Assembly: GCA_022493055.1 (NCBI GenBank)
Contig: CP092781.1
Span: 1,364,001-1,428,000 of the forward strand
Length of the DNA: 64,000 nucleotides
Direction of reading: 5' to 3'
Source: Staphylococcus roterodami
Lineage (GTDB): Bacteria > Bacillota > Bacilli > Staphylococcales > Staphylococcaceae
Shown in pieces: positions 12,071-21,570 of this stretch. Position 1 is the stretch's first letter. Each line of letters opens with the position of its first letter. Both the position numbers and the translations under genes were made by a program. The notes beneath the pieces are model-generated. The model was not told where the DNA came from. It searched no databases and worked only from the letters and a program-made list of their open reading frames with translations.

Positions 12071-12688
12071 TTATAAATAAGGATGAATTTCTTTCATTAC
12101 GTCAGCTACAGCATTGCTACTTAAATTATGCTCACTTTCGAGTTTTTTAATAATATTGTTGTAATCTTGTTCATTTCGATTTTGACTCATTTTGTATGCA
12201 GCCTCTATCTTTTTTATTTTAACTTTAAATCCAACGATTGTCTTAGCCTGCATTTGCGTACTTTCTGCAAGATTATCCCACAAAACTGGATTTTCACGAT
12301 TTTGTTCATACTTTACTAGTAACATTTTCAAATCATCAATCGTTTCTTGTTCGTTCAATAAAGTTGCTTCCCCATACAAATGAATTGCCTGATAGTTCCA
12401 AGTTGGTACATTTTCCTTTTCATACCATGATGATGAAACATAAGCATGTGCGCCTTGATATATAATCAACAAATTGCCGTTCCCGTTTAAAGTCTTCCAT
12501 TGCGGATTTCCTTTGGCAATATGTCCACTAATATAATAATCATCACCATTTTTCTGAAAAATTAATGGTAAATGAGTAGCTAATGGCTTGCCGTGATCCT
12601 CAGTTACAATCATTCCAAAAGAGTTACTTTGTATAAATTGTTCAATTTCTTTAAAATCATCTACTTGAAAGAACTTGGGTATATACAT
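12071..12688 (-). CDS. PaiB-family FMN-binding protein
   Basis: The 205-residue protein resembles the PaiB family: the N-terminus MYIPKFFQVDD, a LATHLPLIF motif, GHIAKGNPQWK and SSSWYE with an NYQAIHLYG segment form the FMN-binding split barrel. PaiB of Bacillus is described as a negative regulator of protease production and sporulation; the role in staphylococci is unknown. GGGGGGATT lies just before the ATG. It is convergent with lysA. My memory of S. aureus reference genomes leaves room for only one gene between lysA and cspA, so this may be lineage-specific. Confidence 0.8.
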   Translation of the reverse strand: MYIPKFFQVDDFKEIEQFIQSNSFGMIVTEDHGKPLATHLPLIFQKNGDDYYISGHIAKGNPQWKTLNGNGNLLIIYQGAHAYVSSSWYEKENVPTWNYQAIHLYGEATLLNEQETIDDLKMLLVKYEQNRENPVLWDNLAESTQMQAKTIVGFKVKIKKIEAAYKMSQNRNEQDYNNIIKKLESEHNLSSNAVADVMKEIHPYL

Positions 12689-12812
12689 CTAATCCCCCCT
12701 CTGTTATGACCTTGATTATACAGTGAAAATTTAATATTAAACAATCATGTGATATAAGAATTCAGCAATAACTTGTATTTCAACCAATTTTAAAGTCGTA
12801 TTATATTCATGA

Positions 12813-13214
12813 TTAAGCTTTTCCCTTAACTTGCTTCTTTAAATAATATAAGATGATAAAAATAAGCAATAAATATAACGTAAAGAAAACTATTTCATCA
12901 AAACCAAAATCTTTACTTGTTATTAAAATATCGATATCCTCTAAATCCATCATTTCAGTTTTAATGTAACTATTAAATCTTGGTAAATCCATTAAATGAA
13001 CATTGTAAATATAATAATAAAAGTCAATAAATAAAATGTTAAAGAATATGTATGTCTTATCTAGCTTAGTTTTAAAAAACAAAATACCTGATATTGTCAT
13101 TGGGATTACCAGTATAAGCATCATTGCTGCTAAAATATTAATATTTAATCCTATCGCCGATAAAATGCCGAATATCAACAAATTAGCAACTAAACTAAGA
13201 ATAAGATATTTCAT
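12813..13214 (-). CDS. msa: Msa-like small membrane protein (modulator of sarA)
   Basis: The 133-residue protein has about four hydrophobic membrane segments (roughly residues 3-22, 27-48, 53-70 and 108-127) and an acidic loop, [10 protein letters not shown], near 88. Size and position next to cspA match Msa, reported in S. aureus to affect sarA expression and biofilm and described with cspA as the msaABCR operon. GAGGTG lies 6 bases before the ATG. Two terminator-like hairpins lie between it and cspA. Confidence 0.72.
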   Translation of the reverse strand: MKYLILSLVANLLIFGILSAIGLNINILAAMMLILVIPMTISGILFFKTKLDKTYIFFNILFIDFYYYIYNVHLMDLPRFNSYIKTEMMDLEDIDILITSKDFGFDEIVFFTLYLLLIFIILYYLKKQVKGKA

Positions 13215-13297
13215 AAAATCACCTCATCGTTGTACACCATAATTATATTATATAAACATATTTTTCTATTGCAAACAATGTTAATGACGTAAAAAAA

Positions 13298-13323
13298 GAG
13301 TGCTCAATTTGATATTGGCACTC
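13298..13323 (-). terminator. Second terminator downstream of cspA
   Basis: The stem GAGTGC/GCACTC is followed on the minus strand by TCTTTTTTTA. It lies 84 bases upstream of the msa start. Confidence 0.7.
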
Positions 13324-13356
13324 AAAACATTAAGTATTAGTAATAAGCATATAAAA

Positions 13357-13380
13357 ACACCTTACATCTTGGTAAGGTGT
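13357..13380 (-). terminator. First terminator downstream of cspA
   Basis: The 9-base stem ACACCTTAC/GTAAGGTGT with a 6-base loop is followed on the minus strand by TTTTATATG, 30 bases after the cspA stop. Confidence 0.75.
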
Positions 13381-13410
13381 TAGTTAAAATCAATGATTAT
13401 AATCTAAGAA

Positions 13411-13611
13411 TTATAGTTTAACAACGTTTGCAGCTTGAGGACCGCGGTCGCCTTCAACTACTTCAAACTCAACAGCTTGACCTTCTTCTAAAGATTTGTA
13501 ACCATCTTGGTTAATTGCTGAAAAATGTACGAATACGTCATTTTCTCCTTCAACTTCGATAAAGCCGAATCCTTTTTCAGCGTTAAACCATTTAACTGTA
13601 CCTTGTTTCAT
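13411..13611 (-). CDS. cspA: Cold-shock protein CspA (MsaB)
   Basis: This 66-residue OB-fold RNA/DNA chaperone has both RNP motifs: KGFGFIEV (residues 14-21) and VFVHFSAI (26-33). In S. aureus CspA is also called MsaB and affects capsule, staphyloxanthin and virulence regulation. GGAGG lies ahead of the start. A strong promoter 120 bases upstream gives a long leader, and two hairpins follow the gene. Confidence 0.95.
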
Positions 13612-13724
13612 AATCTGAAACCTCCAAGACTAAAATTCATTCAATATGCTTATTCGCATATTACAAAAAATACATGCAAATTTCACTCAAATATTCTTTG
13701 CAATATGGAATAATCATCTGCTTA
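13612..13724 (-). promoter_or_regulatory. Long structured 5' leader of cspA
   Basis: From the predicted transcription start the leader is about 113 bases. It contains a long imperfect stem between TTATTCCATATTGC and GTAATATGCGAATAA on the minus strand. A leader of about this length, cleaved by RNase III, has been reported for S. aureus cspA and fits what is seen. Confidence 0.65.
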
Positions 13725-13730
13725 ACTTGT

Positions 13731-13759
13731 ATTATAGTGCAGTTATTACCAAATTGCAA
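13731..13759 (-). promoter_or_regulatory. cspA promoter
   Basis: On the minus strand TTGCAA (plus 13754-13759) and TATAAT (plus 13731-13736) are separated by 17 bases, close to the sigma-A consensus. Confidence 0.75.
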
Positions 13760-13781
13760 TACAATAATAAAAAATATTCAT

Positions 13782-14090
13782 TTAATCAATTATTGGTAGT
13801 TTATAATATACTTCATTATTTTGTAAAACAATGAAACTATAAAATATTTGTAAATCCTCTTCACAATCTTCGCAATAGTTCATATCACAATTATTATAAA
13901 ATGCATAGATATTATATTTTCCTGTGACATAATTATCGAATTTAACTTTGCAATGATTAATTAATTGTTGATAGTGTGCAAGCATGTCATCAAAAGTTTG
14001 ATATTCATACTGTTCAACAATGTTATCTGGCCAGTCACTGAATAACCACCATCCCTCATAATCGGCTCTAATTTTGGTAACTGTCCACAT
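13782..14090 (-). CDS. DUF1033 family protein
   Basis: The 102-residue acidic, aromatic-rich protein starts MWTVTKIRADYEGWWLFSDW, which I recognise as DUF1033 (YheA-type small firmicute proteins of unknown function). It is rich in Tyr and Cys near the end (DMNYCEDCEED), a possible metal-binding patch. The start is chosen at 14090, 8 bases after AAGGGGT; the longer open frame would overlap the divergent acyP gene. Function unknown. Confidence 0.75.
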   Translation of the reverse strand: MWTVTKIRADYEGWWLFSDWPDNIVEQYEYQTFDDMLAHYQQLINHCKVKFDNYVTGKYNIYAFYNNCDMNYCEDCEEDLQIFYSFIVLQNNEVYYKLPIID

Positions 14091-14252
14091 TATTAAAGAC
14101 CCCTTCCATACTTCAAGAACTATATACTTATTTTTAAACCTTTCGCCTCTGAAAATCAAGTTTGACGACTCGAAACAATCATTAATAGTACTATAGTAAT
14201 TATTAGTTTTTTTAAGTAAAACTACGTATAATAACAATATGAGGTGGTAAAT

Positions 14253-14522
14253 ATGAAACATGTACTTTTGCAAGTATTTGGGCGCGTCCAAGGCGTCGGA
14301 TTTAGATATTTTACTCAGCGTATTGCAATGAAATATAACATAGTCGGAACTGTTCAAAATGTTGATGATTATGTAGAGATATATGCACAAGGGGATGAAG
14401 AAGATATAGATAGATTTATTCAAAGTGTAATTGATGGTGCCTCACCAGCATCTGATGTGACAAGCCATCATGTAGAAGAATTAGAACTTAATCAAACATT
14501 ATCAGATTTTAGAACAATATAA
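14253..14522 (+). CDS. acyP: Acylphosphatase
   Basis: The 89-residue protein hydrolyses acyl phosphates. It has the family signature [13 protein letters not shown], with the catalytic arginine in the phosphate loop (about residue 17) and the asparagine in [11 protein letters not shown] (about 35). The ATG at 14253 lies 5 bases after GAGGTGG; the earlier GTG inside that site is not used. It may form an operon with the two genes that follow. Confidence 0.92.
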   Translation: MKHVLLQVFGRVQGVGFRYFTQRIAMKYNIVGTVQNVDDYVEIYAQGDEEDIDRFIQSVIDGASPASDVTSHHVEELELNQTLSDFRTI

Positions 14523-14546
14523 AATGCTAAATAAAGGAAGATGACA

Positions 14547-15170
14547 GTGAGATATAATATTTCGCATATTTTTGGGGTGTTAGTGGGAATTCCTATAGCG
14601 TTTTTAGCAAGCATATTGGGGATGATTGCGCTCGATGTGTCATTTTTAATAGACATGTCAATTGGTGCTATTGGCTTTATAATGACATACCTACCGATAC
14701 AAAAATTCACTTCACGTAAATATTTAAACGAAATTGGTTTGACTAGAAAAGATTATCGCTATATTCGAAATCAGTTAAACCACACACACCAGAAGCTTAG
14801 AGGAATTTTAAAAACTTATGTAAATATAAGATCAATTAAAGATTTTAGACAAATTAATGATATATACCAAATTTCACGTTCTATTTATACAACAGTTAGA
14901 CAAAGACCTGCATCATTTTATAAAGTTGAAGGCTTTTTTTATTCTCATATTGATAACGCACTTAATTTAGTTGACGCGTATACTCGTCTTGCTAAAATGC
15001 CTAAAAAATCAATCAATGAACAACAAAAATTAGAACAGACACGAATTACTTTGGATGAAGTTAAACGAACACTTATCGCTGATTTAAAACGTCTTAATGA
15101 AGATGATTATGAACGTTTAGATATTGAAATGCAATTAAACAAGTTACATCAAAAGCATCATCAAGATTGA
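14547..15170 (+). CDS. xpaC: XpaC-like membrane protein
   Basis: The 207-residue protein has two N-terminal membrane segments (about residues 8-30 and 32-50) and a soluble basic helical C-terminus. This matches the XpaC family, named for 5-bromo-4-chloroindolyl phosphate hydrolysis in Bacillus; the biochemical role is unclear. I prefer the GTG at 14547 because GGAAG abuts the in-frame ATG at 14541, which is too close. It directly precedes telA, the usual neighbour of xpaC. Confidence 0.82.
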   Translation: MRYNISHIFGVLVGIPIAFLASILGMIALDVSFLIDMSIGAIGFIMTYLPIQKFTSRKYLNEIGLTRKDYRYIRNQLNHTHQKLRGILKTYVNIRSIKDFRQINDIYQISRSIYTTVRQRPASFYKVEGFFYSHIDNALNLVDAYTRLAKMPKKSINEQQKLEQTRITLDEVKRTLIADLKRLNEDDYERLDIEMQLNKLHQKHHQD

Positions 15171-15201
15171 TGTAAAATAGCAACTATTGGAGAGATGATT
15201 G

Positions 15202-16338
15202 ATGACTGAAAAGAAAAGTTTCAAAGAAAGCCATCCACTCGATGATTTTATAAATGAAAAGCAAATAACAAATTCGACCATTCAGAATCAAAAGATAACA
15301 TTAGAGCAACAAAAGCATATAGATTCAATTAGTAAACAAATAAATCCTCAAGACAATGAAGGCTTATTGTCATTTGGTTCTGATTTACAAAAGCAAATGT
15401 CTCAATTTTCACATCAAATGTTGGATGAAGTACAAAGTAAAGATGTAGGTCCAATTGGGGATACTCTATCAGACCTCATGTCAAAATTAAAATCAGTTAA
15501 TCCAAATGAGTTAAATCCAGAGAAAACTTCTCTGTTTAAAAAAATCTTTAGCAGAGCCAAGTCTTCTATCAACGAAATTTTTTCAAGAATGCAATCTGTC
15601 AGTGCTCAAGTGGATCGTATAACAATCCAACTTCAGAAACATCAAAGTCATTTAACAAGAGATATTGAGTTATTAGACACATTATATGATAAAAACAAGA
15701 ATTATTTTGATGATCTATCCTTGCATATTATTGCAGCACAACAGAAAAAATTACAATTGGAAACTGAAACCCTTCCAAAATTGCAAGAGCAAGCGCATCA
15801 GTCAACTAACCAAATGGATATTCAACAAGTTGCAGATATGCAGCAATTTATAGACAGACTAGATAAACGAATTTACGATTTACAACTTTCAAGACAAATC
15901 GCGTTGCAGACTGCGCCACAAATTAGAATGATTCAAAATGTTAACCAAGCACTTGCCGAAAAAATTCAAAGCTCTATTTTAACAAGTATTCCTTTATGGA
16001 AAAACCAAATGGCCATTGCGTTAACACTTATGAGACAACGAAATGCAGTTGCAGCACAACGAGCTGTTACAGATACAACAAATGACTTATTAACAGCCAA
16101 TGCTGAAATGCTTAAACAAAATGCCATAGAAACAGCAACGGAAAATGAGCGTGGCATCGTTGATCTTGATACGTTAAAACGTACACAGAGCAATATTATT
16201 GAGACAATTGAAGAAACTCTAGTAATTCAACAAAAAGGTCGCGAAGAACGACAATTAGCTGAAAAAGAATTACAACAATTAGAAGAAGATTTAAAATCAC
16301 ATTTAGTAAATATTAAAGGACCGAATCATAATTCATAG
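15202..16338 (+). CDS. telA: TelA/KlaA toxic-anion resistance family protein
   Basis: The 378-residue soluble, helical, glutamine-rich protein matches the TelA family, linked to tellurite, antibiotic and envelope-stress tolerance in other Firmicutes. Coiled-coil segments are evident around residues 160-220 and 320-370 (KGREERQLAEKELQQLEEDL). GGAGAG lies 7 bases before the ATG at 15202. It follows xpaC by 31 bases. The mechanism is not known. Confidence 0.85.
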   Translation: MTEKKSFKESHPLDDFINEKQITNSTIQNQKITLEQQKHIDSISKQINPQDNEGLLSFGSDLQKQMSQFSHQMLDEVQSKDVGPIGDTLSDLMSKLKSVNPNELNPEKTSLFKKIFSRAKSSINEIFSRMQSVSAQVDRITIQLQKHQSHLTRDIELLDTLYDKNKNYFDDLSLHIIAAQQKKLQLETETLPKLQEQAHQSTNQMDIQQVADMQQFIDRLDKRIYDLQLSRQIALQTAPQIRMIQNVNQALAEKIQSSILTSIPLWKNQMAIALTLMRQRNAVAAQRAVTDTTNDLLTANAEMLKQNAIETATENERGIVDLDTLKRTQSNIIETIEETLVIQQKGREERQLAEKELQQLEEDLKSHLVNIKGPNHNS

Positions 16339-16499
16339 ATTATGCATAATTAACAAATAAAAAGGAAGAGCTTGGGACATAAATCCCTAAAAAAACAGCA
16401 GTAAGATAACTTCCAATTAGAAAATATCTTACTGCTGTTCTATATTTATACAATACTTCGTATTGAATGGCTTCGCTATGCCCGTCTGGCACATTATTG

Positions 16500-16660
16500 T
16501 AAAATTCTATAAATAGAATTTTTGATGACGGGTCCCTTCCTAGGGTGCCGTCTCAGCCAACCCAACCGGCACATTGTTGTAAGCTGACTATATGTCAGCT
16601 TCTGTGTTGGGGGCCCCTGTCTTCGACTGGCACTGCTCCCTCAGGAGTCTCGCCATTAAT
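16500..16660 (+). repeat. STAR-like GC-rich insert in copy A
   Basis: This GC-rich part carries GACGGGTCCC and TGTGTTGGGGGCCCCTG, close to the S. aureus STAR repeat signature (TNTGTTGNGGCCC) with one extra G. The related element at 33262-34620 lacks most of this stretch, so it may be an insertion into copy A. Confidence 0.5.
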
Positions 16661-16821
16661 ACTACGTATTAACAAGTAATTTTACTTTTAAATACTTTAA
16701 AAAATAAGACACTTTGCCCAACTTGCACATAAATATAAAATTCAATGAGGCAACAATGCATGAAGTCAAATTCGAAATCCAATAAGAAAATCATGAAGAA
16801 TTATAATTGAGAATACTTTAA

Positions 16822-17068
16822 AGCCCAAATTAATCAAAAGCTTTCTGAACCAGAAGCGAAAAAAATCTATAGTCAAAGAAAAATTGATGTAGAGCCTGTT
16901 TTTGGATTTATGAAGGCTATTTTGGGTTTCACTCGAATGTCAGTTCGATAAATAAATAAAGTTAAACGAGAGCTAGGTTTTGTATTAATGGCACTTAATA
17001 TAAGGAAAATAGTAGCTCAACGAGCTGTATATTATCAAATACATTTGAAAAAAGCTGATTTCTATTAA
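16822..17068 (+). pseudogene. IS1182-family transposase, C-terminal remnant
   Basis: In one frame the DNA encodes the transposase end: QRKIDVEPVFGFMKAILGF, then, after an in-frame TAA at 16949-16951, VKRELGFVLMALNIRKIVAQ up to the normal stop. The N-terminal 80 percent is deleted. The same protein in the copy at 33.3 kb has a glycine codon at the stop position. It cannot make a working transposase. Confidence 0.8.
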
Positions 17069-17093
17069 ATAATTAATAGAAATCAGCTTTTTT
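17051..17093. terminator. Strong hairpin at the end of copy A
   Basis: The stem AAAGCTGATTTCTATTAA/TTAATAGAAATCAGCTTT is followed by TTTTTAC on the plus strand. It overlaps the end of the transposase remnant and probably also stops transcripts from brnQ3 on the other strand. A matching hairpin lies at 33295-33337. Confidence 0.65.
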
Positions 17094-17131
17094 ACATTGC
17101 CTAAGAACTTAATGTCCCAAGCTCTTTTATA

Positions 17132-18475
17132 CTATTCTTGTTGATATTTAATCGGGTTTTGTTTTACAAATATCCCAATAATGTAGCCTAAAACCGTGGC
17201 TATGATTGCTATCGGAAACCATTCTAATGAATATGACCTAAGTGGCAACGCCTCAATAAAATTAATTTTCATCCAACCGAATTTACTAATAACACTAAAA
17301 ATTGACATTATAAAAACGATTGCAACCGGTATTTGTTGTGAAATGCGCTTTGTTGGTATAAATTTCGCAATTAAAATTAATAATACCACTGTTATCGCAA
17401 CAGGATAGACGATGCTTAAAACCGGAATTGACATTGATATGACAGCATTCAAACCTTGATTTGCAATGATAAAGCTCATTAAAATAAATATTATAACAAA
17501 TGCTTTATACGATACTTTTGGAATAATTCTATGGAAATATTCTGAAACTGCAACAATAAGACCACATGCTGTCGTAAGACATGCTAATGCTACAATTATA
17601 CCTAATAAATATTTACCAAAGGATCCAAAGCCAGTTGCGGCCATAGTCGTTAATAAGTAAGTTCCAATGTTACGATCTTTCGAATTTAATTCCTGTAATG
17701 TCGCATCATTTACAGGCATATGATTGCCTATAAAACCTAATGAAATATAGATGAAAATCAATGCCACGGCTGCTATTAATCCAGCAATTAATGTTTGCTT
17801 GAATATTTGGTTCGTTTTAGTAATACCTGTTAGTTTTACTGCATTAACAACAATCATTGAAAATGCGATTGCAGCTATGGCATCCATCGTTAAATAACCT
17901 TGCGTAAAACCTTCAGCAAAACTTGAAAAATTAGAATGATATAGTGCTTCATTCCCCTTTCCAGCATTATTACCACTAAAGTCTACGAAGCCTTTTATAA
18001 TCATCGCTAAAATAGTAATTAATAATAGTGGTGTTAGTAGCGAACCAATACGATCGATTAACTTTGATGGATTTAAACAAATATACAATACTACTAAAAA
18101 ATAGATAATAGTAAAAATAAATAAAGCAATACTACTGTTACTATGTATAATTGGTGTAATAGTCATTTCAAATGAAGTTGATGCAGTTCTCGGTATTGCA
18201 AAAAGTGGACCTATAGTCAAATATATAATAACTAAGAACAATATTGAAAATTTAGGCGATATTTTATTTAACGCTCCAATATAACCTTCTTTATCAAGTG
18301 AGCCTACAATCACTCCTAATAATGGTAAGCCAATTCCGGTTAAAACAAATGCTAAAATAGCAGGCCAAAAGAATTTACCACTATCTAGTCCGAGATTAGG
18401 TGGGAAAATCAGATTGCCTGCGCCAAAAAACATAGCGAAAAGCGTAAACCCAATGACCCATGTATTTTTATTCAT
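17132..18475 (-). CDS. brnQ3: Branched-chain amino acid carrier BrnQ3
   Basis: The 447-residue membrane protein of the LIVCS (BrnQ) family has 12 hydrophobic segments. It starts with the family block [14 protein letters not shown] (about residues 13-26) and contains the conserved [20 protein letters not shown] near 195. BrnQ proteins import Ile, Leu and Val with a sodium or proton gradient. S. aureus has three; position between telA and the odhAB region matches BrnQ3. It is a single-gene unit with no obvious operon partner. Confidence 0.88.
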   Translation of the reverse strand: MNKNTWVIGFTLFAMFFGAGNLIFPPNLGLDSGKFFWPAILAFVLTGIGLPLLGVIVGSLDKEGYIGALNKISPKFSILFLVIIYLTIGPLFAIPRTASTSFEMTITPIIHSNSSIALFIFTIIYFLVVLYICLNPSKLIDRIGSLLTPLLLITILAMIIKGFVDFSGNNAGKGNEALYHSNFSSFAEGFTQGYLTMDAIAAIAFSMIVVNAVKLTGITKTNQIFKQTLIAGLIAAVALIFIYISLGFIGNHMPVNDATLQELNSKDRNIGTYLLTTMAATGFGSFGKYLLGIIVALACLTTACGLIVAVSEYFHRIIPKVSYKAFVIIFILMSFIIANQGLNAVISMSIPVLSIVYPVAITVVLLILIAKFIPTKRISQQIPVAIVFIMSIFSVISKFGWMKINFIEALPLRSYSLEWFPIAIIATVLGYIIGIFVKQNPIKYQQE

Positions 18476-18700
18476 AGAGTTACTCCTTTTTTTGAAAACA
18501 CGAAATAATTTACAAGTAAATATTTTAGCACAAAAAATAATAAAGAGTCTATATGAAAAGTGTTGTACATATCAGAAATAAAACAAATTTAATATTTAAA
18601 TCAGATTATGATTCAAAAAATAGAAATCTCCAATAAGATTTAAGCTATTTATTAAAGGTAACTATTTTACTTTTCATACAAACTCAGGTTTTAAGTATAT

Positions 18701-20587
18701 TTATAATGATTTAAGAAGTAATTTTTTAAGTAATGGCGATAAATGACCAGGCAAATGAGCGACACCTTCAACAAATATGGCATATTGCCCATAAATATTA
18801 TGAATAGTTTGCTCAACATCTTCAGTAATTGGATCTTGACTTAAAAATACATTAAATACTTCAATACCAAATTTACGTGACATTTCTACTGCTTCATACG
18901 TATCAATAATACCATCTTGACTATAATTAAATGCTGACGGTTCACCATCTGAAAAGACGATCAAAAATCGTTGATGATGGTTACGACGCATTAATCTTTC
19001 GCTAGCAATTCGAATCGCAACACCGTCTCGGTTGTCATCTTGAGGTTCTAATGCCATAATACGCGGCCCATCTTTTTCAAAGGTTGAATAATTATAATTA
19101 ATGATTTCATTTATTATGTTTGGTTGAACATGATCGTCTGAATCAAATGCATCTTCACTGAATGATAAAATTTCATGTTTAATATTTAAATCTTTCAGTG
19201 TTTCGTGAAATAACACAACACCTTTCATCGTTTCAGCCATCTTGTCATGCATACTAGCCGAAGCATCAATAAGTAAAGTGAATGTCGCATCAAATGATTT
19301 ACTTAAATCTTGTTGTTTATAGAACAATTTAAATTGATCGTCGATGAACCAATTAATTAAATCTTTTTGTAAACGCCCTTTAGTTAAATTATAACGAGCA
19401 TCACGTTGCTCTCTTTCGATTGTTTTCTTAATGATTTGAATTAAATCTTTGATTTCGTATTGAACATCATGCTTTAATTCTTGATATTCTAGAACATATT
19501 GAGGTTCAATTTCAGGAATTTGCCATTTGATTTTTACATTTTTGTTAACTCCATCAAGTTGAAATGCTTGGCTTTGACCTACAGCATCGCCTTCTTCTCG
19601 GTTAAGCGTATCGTTTGATCCTTTACCTTTTTTAGTCATCATATCCGTCATGTCATCAGTAGCGTCGCCTTCTCTTGCTTCATCATTACCGAGTGTTTCA
19701 CTATTTTGCCCTTCATGAAGCTCCATTTCTAAATAAGCGCCACCTTTAGACTCACTGTCAGCGGACTTCGAATCAGCTTTTTCGCTTTCAATGTCCTCGT
19801 CTTTTGAAGTTTGATCCTGACCATCTACTTGGCTTGCATCTGTTCTCTTCAAATCTTCAAAATCTTCAACAGCTAATGTTTCATATAATGTTTTTGGTAA
19901 GTAATAATATTCGTTCAACATATCTTCTTTTAAGATTTCATCTACTTGATACATGATACGCTGAGCTAGATACATATTATCTTCAGAGCTTTGATTTTGG
20001 AAAAAGTTAGGCAAATACAAAAACATATTCATTAAGATGTCATCTAAGTCTCGATGTATCGAAGGTATATCAAAGAAATTCTGACTTAAAAATGCATGTT
20101 CTAAATAAAGAAATAATAAATCTGTATATTGTGTTTTAGTACGATAAACTTTAATTTGAGATTCTGTATAAGCTATGCGAGTAGCTAAACGAAGATCAAT
20201 AGATTTAGCAGTACTTGGACGTTGTTCTTTTATTGCATTAAATACACGCATATCTTCTAATAATTTAAAAAGTTGTTGATAAAATTTAGGATGTCTAAAT
20301 GTTTCATCATTTGCTACTTCATTAACTATTGAAACATCCATCATTTGATACCCATAAGCTGCTAACATCACATCCGTTTTTAAGCCAGCCATTTCAATAT
20401 GGCTTGAACGATGTGACCAAAACCAACTTGTAATTAACACATTTTGAATTGGATTATAATAAGGGAACTTTTGAATTTTAACTTGTGTTTGTTCATTTTT
20501 TAATAAGAGTCGCGCTAAGTCTTGCAACATCATAACTTGTTTCGCGTCTAACTGTTCGTCGTTAAATTTTATGAAACGATCACTCAT
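18701..20587 (-). CDS. VWA-domain protein (CobT/NorD-like)
   Basis: The 628-residue soluble protein has an alpha-helical N-terminal half, an acidic Ser/Asp-rich linker (about residues 245-345) and a C-terminal von Willebrand A domain with the MIDAS motif LLIDASASMHDK near 440 and FSDGEPSAF near 545. It is paired with the MoxR ATPase 13 bases upstream. Such pairs (NorQ-NorD, CbbQ-CbbO, CobS-CobT) remodel partner enzymes or insert metals. No client enzyme is encoded beside it, so the target is unknown. Not secreted: no signal peptide. Confidence 0.85.
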   Translation of the reverse strand: MSDRFIKFNDEQLDAKQVMMLQDLARLLLKNEQTQVKIQKFPYYNPIQNVLITSWFWSHRSSHIEMAGLKTDVMLAAYGYQMMDVSIVNEVANDETFRHPKFYQQLFKLLEDMRVFNAIKEQRPSTAKSIDLRLATRIAYTESQIKVYRTKTQYTDLLFLYLEHAFLSQNFFDIPSIHRDLDDILMNMFLYLPNFFQNQSSEDNMYLAQRIMYQVDEILKEDMLNEYYYLPKTLYETLAVEDFEDLKRTDASQVDGQDQTSKDEDIESEKADSKSADSESKGGAYLEMELHEGQNSETLGNDEAREGDATDDMTDMMTKKGKGSNDTLNREEGDAVGQSQAFQLDGVNKNVKIKWQIPEIEPQYVLEYQELKHDVQYEIKDLIQIIKKTIEREQRDARYNLTKGRLQKDLINWFIDDQFKLFYKQQDLSKSFDATFTLLIDASASMHDKMAETMKGVVLFHETLKDLNIKHEILSFSEDAFDSDDHVQPNIINEIINYNYSTFEKDGPRIMALEPQDDNRDGVAIRIASERLMRRNHHQRFLIVFSDGEPSAFNYSQDGIIDTYEAVEMSRKFGIEVFNVFLSQDPITEDVEQTIHNIYGQYAIFVEGVAHLPGHLSPLLKKLLLKSL

Positions 20588-20600
20588 ATTTTATCCCTCT

Positions 20601-21392
20601 TTAAAAATTTAATTCTACAGCGTTGTAAATTGCTTGTTGTTCACGTTCATCTTCTAATTTATCTATAATTGTACGTTTTATTGCTCGTTCAACTGGCATA
20701 ACAGTCATTAAGTCGCATAAATCTAATAATGCACGTATACTTGCGGCTTCCTCAGAAATTTGTCCTTGCTTAGACATTGTACGTAAATCTTCATTAAATT
20801 TAATAATTTGTTCAATTTGTTTATCATCTTGCAACAAACTTTGTTCTTTTATCACATTTTTCAAAATCTCTCCGTCAATATAGTCAACGTGAATAACGAC
20901 GAATCGATTTTTTAGGGCTTCATTCATAGGTAAAGTTCCAACATATCCCTCATTGATTGCTGCTATAACATTAAACCCTGGTACAGCTTTAATGACTTCA
21001 CCAGTATAAGGATTTGTAATTTGTCGACGGTAGTCTAGCACACCATTCAATACAGGTAATGTTTCTGGTTTTGCCATGTTGATTTCATCTATATATAAAA
21101 TATGCCCTTCTTTCATCGCTTTGATAACTGGGCCATCAACAAAGACAATTTCTTGTTGACCTTGAGAATTTGTTTTTATTGTTTTAAAACCTAATAAACT
21201 TTCTGTATCTAAATCTACAGAACAGTTGACTTGATGCATCGGTGTATTAACAACTTCACTTAATGTTTCTGCCAACTTTGTTTTCCCAGAACCAGTTGGA
21301 CCTTTAAGCAAAATATTTTTATTTAAATCAAATAATGCTTTCGCATCATTAAAAACAGTTGAATCTGAATTCTTATAGTGTTTAAGTGACAT
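20601..21392 (-). CDS. MoxR-type AAA+ ATPase (CbbQ/NirQ/NorQ group)
   Basis: The 263-residue AAA+ ATPase has Walker [16 protein letters not shown] (about residues 28-42), Walker [12 protein letters not shown] (about 93-103) and a short CbbQ-type C-terminus. It is the ATPase partner of the VWA protein that follows after 13 bases. Family members act as hexamers that activate client enzymes. The start has AAGGAGAAT upstream. Confidence 0.87.
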   Translation of the reverse strand: MSLKHYKNSDSTVFNDAKALFDLNKNILLKGPTGSGKTKLAETLSEVVNTPMHQVNCSVDLDTESLLGFKTIKTNSQGQQEIVFVDGPVIKAMKEGHILYIDEINMAKPETLPVLNGVLDYRRQITNPYTGEVIKAVPGFNVIAAINEGYVGTLPMNEALKNRFVVIHVDYIDGEILKNVIKEQSLLQDDKQIEQIIKFNEDLRTMSKQGQISEEAASIRALLDLCDLMTVMPVERAIKRTIIDKLEDEREQQAIYNAVELNF

Positions 21393-21422
21393 TTTTAAAA
21401 CATTCTCCTTTAAATAAAGTAA

Positions 21423-21461
21423 AAAACTAAGACACAGAAAATGTATCCAAATGCCTTAGTT
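21423..21461 (-). terminator. Terminator upstream of the MoxR gene
   Basis: The stem AAACTAAG/CTTAGTTT is followed on the minus strand by TTTTACTTT. It ends the transcript of the small gene at 21571 and separates it from the MoxR-VWA pair. Confidence 0.65.
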
Positions 21462-21570
21462 TACTATTCTATTCTGATATAAAATACAATTCATGCAATT
21501 TGAATTGATTATATTTTAACAAATTTAACCGTTGAAAATCTCATATTAGGATTTATTTCAGTAGTTACCC

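Larger units (their letters stand above)
16368..17124 (+). mobile_element. Deleted IS1182-type element (copy A)
   Basis: The segment is bounded by inverted ends GAGCTTGGGACAT (16368) and ATGTCCCAAGCTC (17112-17124). It keeps a non-coding left part with a strong hairpin ACAGCAGTAAGATA/TATCTTACTGCTGT (16395-16439), then jumps into the transposase C-terminus. It is related, in inverted orientation, to the element at 33262-34620. It is non-autonomous. Confidence 0.75.

Noticed and set aside
14091..14423. 111-residue N-terminal extension of the DUF1033 gene
   Set aside because: It would overlap divergent acyP, is low-complexity hydrophobic, and a good ribosome binding site exists at the shorter start.
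16368..17124. Active insertion sequence
   Set aside because: Only the transposase C-terminus remains and it contains a stop codon at 16949.
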